Shown here: positions 24,923-33,662 of the stretch, in pieces | Layout: each line of letters opens with the position of its first letter | Position numbering within the stretch: position 1 is the first letter of the stretch | From: Peptoniphilus_B koenoeneniae | GTDB lineage: Bacteria > Bacillota > Clostridia > Tissierellales > Peptoniphilaceae | Direction: 5' to 3' | Length of the DNA stretch: 64,000 nt | Assembly: GCF_030812875.1 (NCBI RefSeq) | Contig: NZ_JAUSTN010000001.1 | Span: forward strand, 62,001 to 126,000 | The notes under the pieces: generated by a model | Told to the model about the DNA's origin: nothing | What the model saw: only the letters and a program-made list of their open reading frames with translations | Database searches by the model: none | Translations under genes and position numbers: made by a program

Positions 24923-27112
24923 GTGAGTGTTCTGAGTATCTTTAAGAGAAAAAAATCTAACAAGCCAAACAAATCCGATGTAAGAGATTTTAAGGGTGAT
25001 GTTAAAGAAAAAGATTTAAAAGATGAAGAAAAAGAAGTAATCAAGAAAGAAACTGACCAAAAAGAAATTGACAACAATAGTAGTGCAACAGTTGCCAATG
25101 ATGTGCAAGAAGAAAGCAAAAAAGTTGCCGAAGAAAAAAATATTTCTGTAAGCAATAAAAATGAAGGGGGCAAGTCTATGTTATTTAAAACAACAGATGA
25201 ACATGAATCTTTGCGTAAAGCTGTTAGAGAATTTGCTGAAGCTGAGGTTCAACCCATTGCATTTTCACTTGATCAAAACAATGAATATCCTGATGAAATA
25301 GTTAAAAAAATTGGTGAAAATGGTTGGATGGGTATTCCTTATTCTAAGGAATACGGTGGAGCAGGCAAAGATGTTATATCTTATGCAATAGCTGTAGAAG
25401 AACTTTCAAGAGTTGATGGTGGTGTTGGAGTTATTTTATCAGCACACACATCTTTAGGAAGCTATCCTATAGAAGCTTTTGGTACCGAAGAACAAAAGAA
25501 AAAATACTTAGTTCCTCTTGCTAAAGGTGAACATGTAGGAGCCTTCGGCTTAACAGAACCTGAGGCAGGATCAGATGCAGGTGGAACAGAAACAACTGCA
25601 GAACTAAACGGTGATTATTATATCTTAAATGGTAATAAAATATTTATAACCAATGCACCTAAAGCAGACACTTATGTAGTATTTGCTGTTACAACTCCAG
25701 GTATAGGAACTCATGGAATTTCAGCTTTTATAGTTGAAAAAGGATTTGAAGGATTCACTTTTGGGGATCACTATGACAAATTAGGCATAAGATCATCTTC
25801 AACTGCAGAGCTTATTTTTAACAATGTTAAAGTTCCTAAAGAAAATTTACTTGGACAAGAAGGACAAGGATTTAGAATTGCTATGCAAACTCTTGACGGA
25901 GGCCGTATAGGTATAGCAGCTCAAGCTTTGGGAATTGCTCAAGGAGCATATGAAGCAGCAGTAAAATACGCTAAAGAAAGAATTCAATTTGGAAAACCAA
26001 TTGCCCAACAACAAGCCATTTCATTTAAACTTGCAGACATGGCAACAAAAATTCGTGCAGCAAGATTTTTAGTATATTCAGCAGCTGAAATGAAAACAAA
26101 CCATGAAAACTATGGTATGGAATCTGCAATGGCTAAAATGTATGCATCTGACTGTGCACTTGAAGTTGTAAATGATGCACTTCAAATCCATGGCGGAAAT
26201 GGATTCCTAAAAGGAATGGATGTTGAAAGATTCTATAGAGATGCTAAAATAACTACAATTTATGAAGGAACAAATGAAATTCAAAGAGTTGTTATTGCAG
26301 CAAATATAGTAGGAAAAATAAAGAGAAAGAAAAATAAAGTTGCAGCAGTATTAGGGGAAAAGAAGGGACCAATAACAGGAGAAAGAAAGAAACAAATGTT
26401 TGATTCTGATGATCCTAAGAAAAATGTAAAGGATCTTGTAGCTGCTCTTAAAAAAGATGGCTATGATTTCACAGTAGGAATTCCTGTAGATACTCCTATA
26501 AGTGAATCTGAAAGGGTCGTTTCTGTAGGTAAAGGTATTGGCGATAAAGAAAATATGGAAGTTGCTAAAAAACTTGCACAAGCTGCAGGAGCTTCCTTAG
26601 GTTCTTCAAGACCTGTTGCTGAAACACTTAAATATCTACCTCTTGAAAGATATGTAGGTATGTCAGGACAAAAATTCAGAGGAAATCTATACTTTGCCCT
26701 TGGAATTTCAGGAGCAACTCAACATCTAAAAGGTATCAAAGATGCTTCAACAATTGTTGCAATCAACAAGAATCCTGGTGCTACAATATTTAAGAACGCT
26801 GACTATGGAATAGTTGGTGATATTAATGAATATATGCCTCTTCTTATTGAAGAATTCGGAACTGAAGAAAAGAAACCGGCACCTCCAATGAAGAAAGTTA
26901 GAAGATCTAAACCGAGAAAACTTGCACCTAACTATAAAGTAATGGTATGTCCGGGTTGTGGATATGAATATGATCCTGATCTTGGAGATTCGGAAGGTGA
27001 AATTGATCCAGGTACAGATTTTGAAAGATTGCCTGATACTTGGGAATGCCCTGAATGTCAAACAGAAAAGAAAGATTTCATTGAAATGGAATTTCCGAGT
27101 GATAGAAAGTAA
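24923..27112 (+). CDS. Acyl-CoA dehydrogenase - EtfA FAD domain - rubredoxin fusion
   Basis: Three redox modules in one chain of up to 729 residues. Residues 86 to about 465 are a butyryl-CoA-type acyl-CoA dehydrogenase (GLTEPEAGSDAG; IYEGTNEIQR with catalytic Glu448). Residues about 515-665 match the C-terminal FAD-binding domain of electron-transfer flavoprotein alpha (SSRPVAE, ISGATQHLKG, VAINKNPGA, ADYGIVGD); the rest of EtfA and all of EtfB are absent. Residues about 672-729 are rubredoxin with C676/C679 and C709/C712, CPGCGYEYDP and WECPEC. Residues 1-85 are a Lys/Glu-rich extension. The start is uncertain: GTG 24923 sits inside the G-rich ribosome site, CTG 24932 is possible, and ATG 25178 has AAGGGGG upstream and gives a normal dehydrogenase N-terminus. 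The flavodiiron gene follows 14 nt later. Inferred role: pass acyl-CoA electrons through FAD to rubredoxin and on to that partner. Confidence 0.9.
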   Translation: MSVLSIFKRKKSNKPNKSDVRDFKGDVKEKDLKDEEKEVIKKETDQKEIDNNSSATVANDVQEESKKVAEEKNISVSNKNEGGKSMLFKTTDEHESLRKAVREFAEAEVQPIAFSLDQNNEYPDEIVKKIGENGWMGIPYSKEYGGAGKDVISYAIAVEELSRVDGGVGVILSAHTSLGSYPIEAFGTEEQKKKYLVPLAKGEHVGAFGLTEPEAGSDAGGTETTAELNGDYYILNGNKIFITNAPKADTYVVFAVTTPGIGTHGISAFIVEKGFEGFTFGDHYDKLGIRSSSTAELIFNNVKVPKENLLGQEGQGFRIAMQTLDGGRIGIAAQALGIAQGAYEAAVKYAKERIQFGKPIAQQQAISFKLADMATKIRAARFLVYSAAEMKTNHENYGMESAMAKMYASDCALEVVNDALQIHGGNGFLKGMDVERFYRDAKITTIYEGTNEIQRVVIAANIVGKIKRKKNKVAAVLGEKKGPITGERKKQMFDSDDPKKNVKDLVAALKKDGYDFTVGIPVDTPISESERVVSVGKGIGDKENMEVAKKLAQAAGASLGSSRPVAETLKYLPLERYVGMSGQKFRGNLYFALGISGATQHLKGIKDASTIVAINKNPGATIFKNADYGIVGDINEYMPLLIEEFGTEEKKPAPPMKKVRRSKPRKLAPNYKVMVCPGCGYEYDPDLGDSEGEIDPGTDFERLPDTWECPECQTEKKDFIEMEFPSDRK

Positions 27113-27126
27113 TTAGGAGGTAAAAG

Positions 27127-28377
27127 ATGTTATATAATATTAGAAAAGTAACTGATGATCTTTACTATGTTGGTGGAAATGATCACAGAACACATCTATT
27201 TGAAAATATTCATCCAATTCCGGAAGGAGTTTCATATAACTCATATCTGTTAAAGGATGAAAAAAATGTTTTGATTGATACAGTTGACTGGTCAATTGTA
27301 AAAGATTTCTTGGAAAGAATAAAAGTAGTATTAAATGGCGAACCCCTTGATTATCTTTTAATTCATCACTTGGAACTTGACCACGCAGGAGCAATTGAAG
27401 AAGTAATTTTAAGATATCCAGATGTTAAAGTTATATGTTCAGAACAAGGCTTTGAATTTATGAGCCAAACAGGATATGAAATAAAAGAAGAAAATAAAAT
27501 AATTGTTAAAGAAGGAGACACTTTTAGTTTCGGTAAACACACTTTTGCCTTTGTTGAAGCTCCAATGGTTCACTGGCCTGAAGTTATAATGTCTTTAGAC
27601 GTAACCAACGGATGTCTGTTCTCAGCTGATGCTTTTGGTACATTTGGAGCACTTGACGGGAAATTATTTAATGACGAAGTAAACTTCGACAGAGATTATT
27701 TAGACCACATGAGAAGATATCTAACAAATATTGTAGGAAAATATGGAGCTTTTGTTCAAGATGTATTGAAAAAAGCAGCCCCACTTCTTCCGCAAGTTAA
27801 ATTTATCTGCCCTCTTCATGGACCAGTTTGGAGAAATGATTTCGGATATATTATCGGAAAGTATGATACTTGGAGTAAATATGAACCTGAAGAATATGGT
27901 GTATTAATTGTTTACGGTTCAATGTATGGAAACACTGAAAGAGCAGCACAAGAACTTGCATCAGACCTTTGTGAAAAAGGTATGACAAATGTTGTTGTAA
28001 GAGATGTGTCAAGTACTCATGTTTCATATTTAATTTCAGATGCTTTTAAATACTCACACATTGTTCTTGCTTCAGTAACTTATAACTTAGGTATTTATCC
28101 TCCAATGAAAGACTTCTTAAATGATATGGAAGCTCTTAACCTACAAAACAGAACAATAGGTATCCTTGAAAATGGTACTTGGGCTTGTACAGTAGGCGAT
28201 AAAATGGAAGATTTCTTAGATGAAAATATGAAGCTTATGGACGTTCTAAATGAAAGAGTAACTATTAATACTTCACTTAACTCAGCAAATAGAAGTGATA
28301 TGGACGGATTAACAGATGCTTTAATTGAATCTATAAAAAACTTAAAAGAATTAAAAGCAAAAAAAGCTGATAAATAA
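27127..28377 (+). CDS. Flavodiiron protein (class A oxygen/NO reductase)
   Basis: Reduces O2 to water and/or NO to N2O in anaerobes, usually taking electrons from rubredoxin. The 416 residues comprise a metallo-beta-lactamase-like diiron domain and a flavodoxin domain. The full ligand set is visible: H81, E83, D85 and H86 in HHLELDHAG, then H149, D168 and H231. The flavodoxin part begins near 259 with FMN-binding YGSMYGNTE. There is no extra C-terminal rubredoxin or reductase domain, so this is the minimal class A form. The ATG follows TTAGGAGG, 14 nt behind the fusion gene that carries a rubredoxin domain. Co-transcription is very likely, and a strong terminator follows. Confidence 0.95.
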   Translation: MLYNIRKVTDDLYYVGGNDHRTHLFENIHPIPEGVSYNSYLLKDEKNVLIDTVDWSIVKDFLERIKVVLNGEPLDYLLIHHLELDHAGAIEEVILRYPDVKVICSEQGFEFMSQTGYEIKEENKIIVKEGDTFSFGKHTFAFVEAPMVHWPEVIMSLDVTNGCLFSADAFGTFGALDGKLFNDEVNFDRDYLDHMRRYLTNIVGKYGAFVQDVLKKAAPLLPQVKFICPLHGPVWRNDFGYIIGKYDTWSKYEPEEYGVLIVYGSMYGNTERAAQELASDLCEKGMTNVVVRDVSSTHVSYLISDAFKYSHIVLASVTYNLGIYPPMKDFLNDMEALNLQNRTIGILENGTWACTVGDKMEDFLDENMKLMDVLNERVTINTSLNSANRSDMDGLTDALIESIKNLKELKAKKADK

Positions 28378-28384
28378 AAATGTT

Positions 28385-28414
28385 CCCCTAAGCTTATAAG
28401 CTTAGGGGATTTTT
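28385..28414 (+). terminator. Terminator of the fusion/flavodiiron operon
   Basis: CCCCTAAGCTT (28385-28395) and AAGCTTAGGGG (28398-28408) form a near-perfect palindrome with a very short loop, followed by ATTTTTG. It is the strongest stem in this part of the window. Confidence 0.9.
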
Positions 28415-28486
28415 GTATAAAAAAGCGAAAAGATATTTAAAAAAGATTTATATTTTACATAATATATGGATAAAAATTCATATTAC

Positions 28487-28516
28487 TTGATAAGTAAAAA
28501 CTTTTTTTCTTAAAAT
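28487..28516 (+). promoter_or_regulatory. Possible promoter for the orphan membrane protein
   Basis: TTGATA (28487-28492), 18 bp, TAAAAT (28511-28516). It lies 65 nt before the ATG at 28581. A second weak -10 (TATTAT near 28541) lacks a matching -35. The gene stands between two terminators, so it needs a promoter of its own. Confidence 0.4.
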
Positions 28517-28580
28517 AGTGTATTTTCTCGTACTTCGTGGTATTATTAATGATAGAAATGTTTTCATTATGGAGGTAACT

Positions 28581-29609
28581 ATGAACAAGAAGATTAAAAA
28601 CTACATAATATACGGAATTTTTATTTTGTTATTATTTTTATCAACTCTTGCAAAATCTTTCTCTTCTGAAGTCTTTTGGCCAAGTGCAAAAAATATGCCT
28701 GTACCATTTGACGGAATTTTGTTTAACGATCCTCAAGATATTCAAAATTTGACTGTAACAAGAGCTATTGCAAATGAAAATAATAGAAATTATGTTAAAT
28801 ATGATATTTCATTTGATTATATAGGCGATTTTGGTAATTTTAGAATTTTAGGCAATCCTATAGGTCAAACTTTCTTTCCGGAAGGTATAAGCCCTGTATT
28901 CAGTGATGTAGAATTAAAAGGCGACTACGATAAAATTAATAGTTCTCTTTTCACAGAAAATTTAAAGTTAAAGGATTTATACAAAAAAGTTAAAAATTAT
29001 AATTTTATGGCAACTTCTAAGATAAGAGTACCTTTAAAGAAAGAAGTTACCCAATATAACTTTACTGTAAAAAGTGAGCCTAAACATTTAAACTATGGTA
29101 AAAAAGGAACAATTTCAGAAAATTCAGTATTTATAACAAATGCCAGAGTAGATAGTTTTAAAGATACTACAAAACCAAAAGATGGAATAAAAAATGAAAG
29201 CAAAAATTTCAATCAATCAGGCTATTACGTAAACTCTCTTGAAATAATTAATGAAAAAGCAGTTTCATCAATATCTACAGCAAATACAATAAACAGCATT
29301 GTCTTTGTTCTTTCTATAATTTGTATGCTTCTTTTACTTTGGCTCAACAGTAAAAAATCTCAAATACCTTACATGATTTTAATGATGCTGTCAGTTATAA
29401 CGGTGCATAGATTTTTAGATAGAGGAGCAAGCGTCTTTGGAATGCTGATTATTTGGACTATACTTGCTTATATAGGAGCTGTTATTTCAAATATTTATGG
29501 TAGAGATGAAATTACGGTTATGAAAAAAGATTTAAAACGTTCCTTAGCGTGGACAATAATCTTCTTTGTTATAGTTTTAATTATATTTATAATTCCAAGA
29601 GCAATTTAA
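28581..29609 (+). CDS. Hypothetical multi-pass membrane protein
   Basis: Not recognised. The 342 residues begin with a basic stretch and a hydrophobic segment (about 8-26) that could be a signal anchor. A polar region of about 200 residues follows and probably lies outside the cell. Four hydrophobic helices close the protein (INSIVFVLSIICMLLLLW, a second around 275-295, FGMLIIWTILAYIGAVI and AWTIIFFVIVLIIFII), and it ends four residues after the last. ATG 28581 is chosen because GGAGGT sits at 28571-28576; the frame extends 63 nt upstream without a ribosome site. It is a single-gene unit bounded by terminators on both sides. No cysteine pattern or enzyme motif is visible. Confidence 0.8.
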   Translation: MNKKIKNYIIYGIFILLLFLSTLAKSFSSEVFWPSAKNMPVPFDGILFNDPQDIQNLTVTRAIANENNRNYVKYDISFDYIGDFGNFRILGNPIGQTFFPEGISPVFSDVELKGDYDKINSSLFTENLKLKDLYKKVKNYNFMATSKIRVPLKKEVTQYNFTVKSEPKHLNYGKKGTISENSVFITNARVDSFKDTTKPKDGIKNESKNFNQSGYYVNSLEIINEKAVSSISTANTINSIVFVLSIICMLLLLWLNSKKSQIPYMILMMLSVITVHRFLDRGASVFGMLIIWTILAYIGAVISNIYGRDEITVMKKDLKRSLAWTIIFFVIVLIIFIIPRAI

Positions 29610-29619
29610 TAAAAAATTA

Positions 29620-29648
29620 ACAACTCGTGAAAAGCGAGTTGTTTTTTT
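29620..29648 (+). terminator. Terminator after the orphan membrane protein
   Basis: ACAACTCG (29620-29627) pairs with CGAGTTGT (29635-29642) over TGAAAAG, followed by a run of seven T. Confidence 0.88.
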
Positions 29649-29741
29649 GTGAAAATATTTTCGTAATATTAGATTATTTTTTAAATCTTTTTTAAATACT
29701 AAAACCTATTAAATTGCGATCTATAGAGCTTTTAGTTTAAA

Positions 29742-29770
29742 TTGAAAAATGCTATATTCTATAATATAAT
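29742..29770 (+). promoter_or_regulatory. Promoter of the nucleoside ABC transporter operon
   Basis: TTGAAA (29742-29747), 17 bp, TATAAT (29765-29770). The leader then holds a 7 bp hairpin GTAAGAA/TTCTTAC (29781-29787 with 29796-29802) that ends directly against the ribosome site AAAGGAGG of the lipoprotein gene. No purine-riboswitch core is seen. Confidence 0.75.
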
Positions 29771-29815
29771 TAATTTACAAGTAAGAAACAGTTTATTCTT
29801 ACAAAGGAGGTAACA

Positions 29816-30925
29816 ATGAAAAGAAGATCACTTATTGCTTTATTGTTAGTTTTTGCAATGGCTCTTGTAGGTTGTGGAAATTCTGCACCTAAAGATGGTA
29901 ATGACAAAAAAGCAAATGGTAACAAACAAGGAACTGAAGCAACAAAATCAGACTTAAAAATAGGATTTGTAACTGATGAAGGTGGAGTTAACGACCAATC
30001 ATTTAACCAAGGAGTTAAAGAAGGTCTTGACAAAGCTAAAGAAGATTTTGGAGTAGATATAGCATACTCTGAATCAAAAGATTCAAATGACTATAAGCCG
30101 AATTTTGAAACTATGTTAGACGATGGAAAAGATTTAATCGTTGGTGCAGGCTATAAAATGGGAGATACAATAATTGAAGAAGCTAAAGCAAATCCCGATG
30201 TTAAATTTGCAATAGTTGATGTTGATCCAACAGTTGATGCCGATGGAAATAAAATCGAAGCACCATCTAACCTTGTAGGTATAATGTTTAGAGCTCAAGA
30301 ACCATCTTTCTTAGTTGGTTACATTGCAGGACACACTACAAAAACTGACAAAGTTGGTTTTGTTGGTGGAGTTGAAAGTAACATAATCTGGGGATTTGAC
30401 TATGGTTTTAGAGCAGGTGTTGATTATGCAGCAAAAGAACTTGGCAAAAAAATTGACGTTATGGTTCAATATGCAGCAAGTTTTGCAGACTCACAAAAAG
30501 GAAAAGCAATTGCAACTACTATGTTCCAAAATGGTGCTGATATAGTATTCCATGCAGCTGGCGGAACAGGAGACGGAGTTATTGAAGCAGCAAAAGAAAT
30601 GGGAGAAGGAAAATGGGCAATAGGTGTTGACAGAGATCAAATTGATGCAGCTCCTGACAATGTATTAACTTCTGCTATGAAAAATGCAAATGTTGCAGTT
30701 TATAATATAGTTAAAGACCTAGCTGAAGGAAAAGAATTCCCAGGCGGAACAACTATTAATCTTGGTTTATCTGATAATGGAGCTGTTGGTATTGCTCCAA
30801 GTTCAGACAAGCACGTACCTGCAGAATTAATCGAAAAAACAAAAGCTATTGAAGAAAAAATAATTTCAGGTGAAATTACTGTTCCTTATAATGAAGAAAC
30901 TTATAAAGAATATTCTGCAAAGTAA
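29816..30925 (+). CDS. BMP/PnrA family nucleoside-binding lipoprotein
   Basis: Extracellular substrate-binding lipoprotein of a nucleoside ABC importer. It has a lipoprotein signal peptide: KRRS, a hydrophobic core, and lipobox LVGC with Cys20 as the lipidation site. A short low-complexity linker follows. The BMP domain runs to the end (IGFVTDEGGVNDQSFNQG, AGYKMGD, GFVGGVE, GVDRDQ). Length 369 is normal. Relatives bind purine nucleosides such as guanosine or inosine. The ATP-binding and two permease genes follow after a terminator, as in typical nupN-OPQ or bmpA operons. The exact substrate cannot be read from sequence. Confidence 0.93.
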   Translation: MKRRSLIALLLVFAMALVGCGNSAPKDGNDKKANGNKQGTEATKSDLKIGFVTDEGGVNDQSFNQGVKEGLDKAKEDFGVDIAYSESKDSNDYKPNFETMLDDGKDLIVGAGYKMGDTIIEEAKANPDVKFAIVDVDPTVDADGNKIEAPSNLVGIMFRAQEPSFLVGYIAGHTTKTDKVGFVGGVESNIIWGFDYGFRAGVDYAAKELGKKIDVMVQYAASFADSQKGKAIATTMFQNGADIVFHAAGGTGDGVIEAAKEMGEGKWAIGVDRDQIDAAPDNVLTSAMKNANVAVYNIVKDLAEGKEFPGGTTINLGLSDNGAVGIAPSSDKHVPAELIEKTKAIEEKIISGEITVPYNEETYKEYSAK

Positions 30926-30937
30926 ATTTATAAAAAC

Positions 30938-30967
30938 ACCCTTGCTTATGCAGGGGTATTTTTTTAT
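30938..30967 (+). terminator. Intra-operon terminator after the binding-protein gene
   Basis: ACCCTTGC (30938-30945) pairs with GCAGGGGT (30950-30957), including one G-U pair, followed by ATTTTTTT. It lies between the binding-protein gene and the ATPase gene. Partial termination here would make far more lipoprotein than transporter, as is common in such operons. Confidence 0.8.
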
Positions 30968-31018
30968 ATAAATATAAGCTTTCATAGGTTATAATATAAA
31001 AGAGAGGAGGCGAATCCT

Positions 31019-32554
31019 TTGAATGAGTCTAATGGCTTAGCTGTTGAAATGAGGAATATAACAAAAAAATTTGGAAATTTCACAGCAAATTATAATATTA
31101 ATTTAGAAATAAAAAAAGGTGAAATTCATGCACTTCTTGGAGAAAACGGTGCAGGAAAATCTACTTTAATGAATATTTTATATGGAATGTATACAGCAAC
31201 AGCTGGAGAAATTTTTGTAAATGGAAAAAAAGAAGAAATAAAAAATCCTAATGATGCAATAAAACTTGGACTTGGAATGGTTCACCAACATTTCATGTTA
31301 GTTGAGCCCTTTACCGTTGTTGAAAATATTATCCTTGGAATTGAACCAACAAAGGGAATTAAATTAGATTACAAAGCTGCGAAAAAACAGGTTGTAGACA
31401 TATCAAATAAATATGGACTATCTATAAATCCTGATGAAAAAATTGAAAATATTAGTGTAGGAATGCAACAAAGGGTTGAAATATTAAAAGCTCTCTATAG
31501 AGGAGCAGATATTTTAATTTTTGATGAACCTACTGCTGTTTTAACTCCTCAAGAAATAGAGGAATTTGTAGATATTATTAAGGGACTTTCAAAGCAGGGA
31601 AAAACGATTATACTTATAACTCACAAATTAAAAGAAATTAAAGCCATGGCTGACAGATGCACGATTATAAGGCGTGGCAAAAAAATAGAAACTGTAAATG
31701 TGAGTGAAGTGTCTGAAGAAGAACTGGCTGATATGATGGTTGGTAGACAAGTTTTATTAACTGTGGATAAAAAAGAAATGGAGCCAGGAGATTTAATACT
31801 TAATGTGGACAATCTTGTTGTGAAAAGTTCAAGAAATATTGAAAAATTAAAAGGACTGAGTTTAAATTTGTTTCAAGGAGAAATACTTGGGATTGCTGGA
31901 ATAGACGGAAATGGTCAAAGTGAACTTTTAGAAGCCTTAACAGGCCTTAGAAAGATTGAATCAGGAAAAGTTTTAATTGACGGCAAAGATATAACAAACC
32001 ACACGCCTAAACAAATACAAGAGGCCGGAATGTACAATATTCCTGAAGATAGACAAAGACGTGGATTGGTTCTGGAGTTCAGCGTTGCTGACAATTTAAT
32101 TTTAGAAGATTTTGCCGAAAAAGAATTTTCAAAAAATGGGATTTTTAACAGAAAAAATATATATGACCACGCTAATGATCTTGCGGAAAAATTTGATATA
32201 AGACCAAGAGATCCAAACTATTTAGCGGGCTCTTTATCAGGTGGTAATCAACAAAAAGTTATTATAGCAAGAGAAATTTCAAATGATCCTGAGGTTTTAA
32301 TAGCAGCTCAGCCTACAAGAGGCCTTGATGTAGGTGCTATTGAATATGTTCACAAATATTTAGTTGCTCAAAGAGATGAAGGCAAAGCTGTTCTTTTAAT
32401 TTCTTTTGAGCTGGATGAAATTATGAGCTTATCAGATAGAATTGCCGTAATATATGGTGGAAAAATAGTTAATACCTTTAAAGCCGGAACCGTTGATGAA
32501 AAACAAATAGGTCTTTTAATGGCAGGGGGAGGGCAAGATGAAAGCAAAAACTAA
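31019..32554 (+). CDS. Nucleoside ABC transporter ATP-binding protein (two NBDs)
   Basis: Energises nucleoside import. The 511 residues hold two fused nucleotide-binding domains. The first has Walker A GENGAGKST (about 41), signature SVGMQQRVE and Walker B ILIFDEPTAVL. The second has a degenerate P-loop GIDGNGQSE (about 297), a good signature LSGGNQQKV and VLIAAQPTRGLD. Degeneration of the second site is normal for the sugar/nucleoside subfamily. The start is TTG at 31019 with AGGAGG eight bases upstream. It overlaps the first permease gene by 17 nt. Confidence 0.95.
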   Translation: MNESNGLAVEMRNITKKFGNFTANYNINLEIKKGEIHALLGENGAGKSTLMNILYGMYTATAGEIFVNGKKEEIKNPNDAIKLGLGMVHQHFMLVEPFTVVENIILGIEPTKGIKLDYKAAKKQVVDISNKYGLSINPDEKIENISVGMQQRVEILKALYRGADILIFDEPTAVLTPQEIEEFVDIIKGLSKQGKTIILITHKLKEIKAMADRCTIIRRGKKIETVNVSEVSEEELADMMVGRQVLLTVDKKEMEPGDLILNVDNLVVKSSRNIEKLKGLSLNLFQGEILGIAGIDGNGQSELLEALTGLRKIESGKVLIDGKDITNHTPKQIQEAGMYNIPEDRQRRGLVLEFSVADNLILEDFAEKEFSKNGIFNRKNIYDHANDLAEKFDIRPRDPNYLAGSLSGGNQQKVIIAREISNDPEVLIAAQPTRGLDVGAIEYVHKYLVAQRDEGKAVLLISFELDEIMSLSDRIAVIYGGKIVNTFKAGTVDEKQIGLLMAGGGQDESKN

Positions 32555-33662
32555 GATATTTTATACTGTTGTTTCCATATTATTAGGCTTTCTTTTTGGA
32601 GCAATTATTTTACTTATAAACGGAACAAATCCACTGGAAGCATATAAGGTTGTAATTCTTGGAGCAGTTGGCAAGCCACAATATATATCTTGGACAATAA
32701 TAAAAGCTGTCCCAATAATATTAACAGGGATATCAGTAGCCTTTGCTTTTAGAACAGGCTTATTTAACATCGGTGCTGAAGGTCAATATATTATAGGTTC
32801 CATAGGGGCAGTTTTAGCAGGATATTTAGTTAAACTACCACCAATTATACATCCAATATTTTGCCTAATTGTTGGTTTTGTCTTTGGAGCCGTTTGGGGT
32901 GGCTTAGTTGGAATACTTAAAGCAAGATTTAACGTAAATGAAGTTATTTCTTCAATAATGTTAAACTGGATAGCTTTTTATTTTTCAAATTATATTTTAA
33001 GTTTTCCTTTTTTGAGAAAACCTCAAAGTGATTTATCATATTCAATTTTAGATTCAGCAAAAATAACAGTTTTAGGAAAGTGGAAGGCAAGTGAAGCTGG
33101 TATAAAATTTTTAAGCAAAAATCCTGGACTTAAGCAGTTTTTAAGACCACCATTAAATTGGGGAATTTTAATTGCTATAATTGTTGCAATTATTATTTGG
33201 TACATTTTAAACAGAACAACTTTAGGTTACCAGTTAAAAGCAGTGGGATTCAGCCCTGATGCCGCTGAATACGGTGGAATAAATGTAAAAAGAAATATGG
33301 CAACTTCTATGATTATTTCAGGAGCAATCTCTGGTCTGGCAGGTGCAGTCACCGTTTTAGGAGTTTCATTTAATATTTCATTAATGGCCGCTCAACAAGG
33401 ATACGGATTTGATGGAATGGCAGTTTCTTTAATTGCAAGCAATAATCCTTTAGCATGCATTCCAGCAGGTTTACTCTTTGCAGGTCTTCAATATGGAGGA
33501 GGAAAATTAACGAGTGCTTTAGATACTCCTTCTGAGGTAATAAGTATTTTAATAGGTGTAATAGTTTTATTTATATCTATGCCAAAGCTACTTGAAATGA
33601 TAGGAAAATTTTTCAAAAAAAACAAAAATGAAAAATTAGATGGAGAGGAGATAAAAAAATGA
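32538..33662 (+). CDS. Nucleoside ABC transporter permease 1
   Basis: Integral membrane subunit with about ten hydrophobic segments (374 residues). It carries the BMP-type permease features NIGAEGQYIIG, NEVISSIMLNWIA and AAEYGGINVKRNM. It is the larger of the two permeases, like NupP/YufP. ATG 32538 follows GGGAGGG within the ATPase gene. A basic C-terminal tail ends 4 nt into the second permease gene. Confidence 0.93.
   Translation: MKAKTKIFYTVVSILLGFLFGAIILLINGTNPLEAYKVVILGAVGKPQYISWTIIKAVPIILTGISVAFAFRTGLFNIGAEGQYIIGSIGAVLAGYLVKLPPIIHPIFCLIVGFVFGAVWGGLVGILKARFNVNEVISSIMLNWIAFYFSNYILSFPFLRKPQSDLSYSILDSAKITVLGKWKASEAGIKFLSKNPGLKQFLRPPLNWGILIAIIVAIIIWYILNRTTLGYQLKAVGFSPDAAEYGGINVKRNMATSMIISGAISGLAGAVTVLGVSFNISLMAAQQGYGFDGMAVSLIASNNPLACIPAGLLFAGLQYGGGKLTSALDTPSEVISILIGVIVLFISMPKLLEMIGKFFKKNKNEKLDGEEIKK

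Noticed and set aside
28518..28580. N-terminal 21-codon extension of the orphan membrane protein
   Set aside because: The extension has no ribosome site, whereas ATG 28581 has GGAGGT five bases upstream and gives a normal anchor sequence.
29649..29741. Purine or other riboswitch before the nucleoside importer
   Set aside because: The A/T-rich leader lacks the conserved purine-aptamer loops; only a simple 7 bp hairpin next to the ribosome site is present.
30990..30995. TATAAT before the nucleoside ATPase gene as an independent promoter
   Set aside because: No acceptable -35 at 16-18 bp; read-through of the upstream terminator is the simpler explanation.
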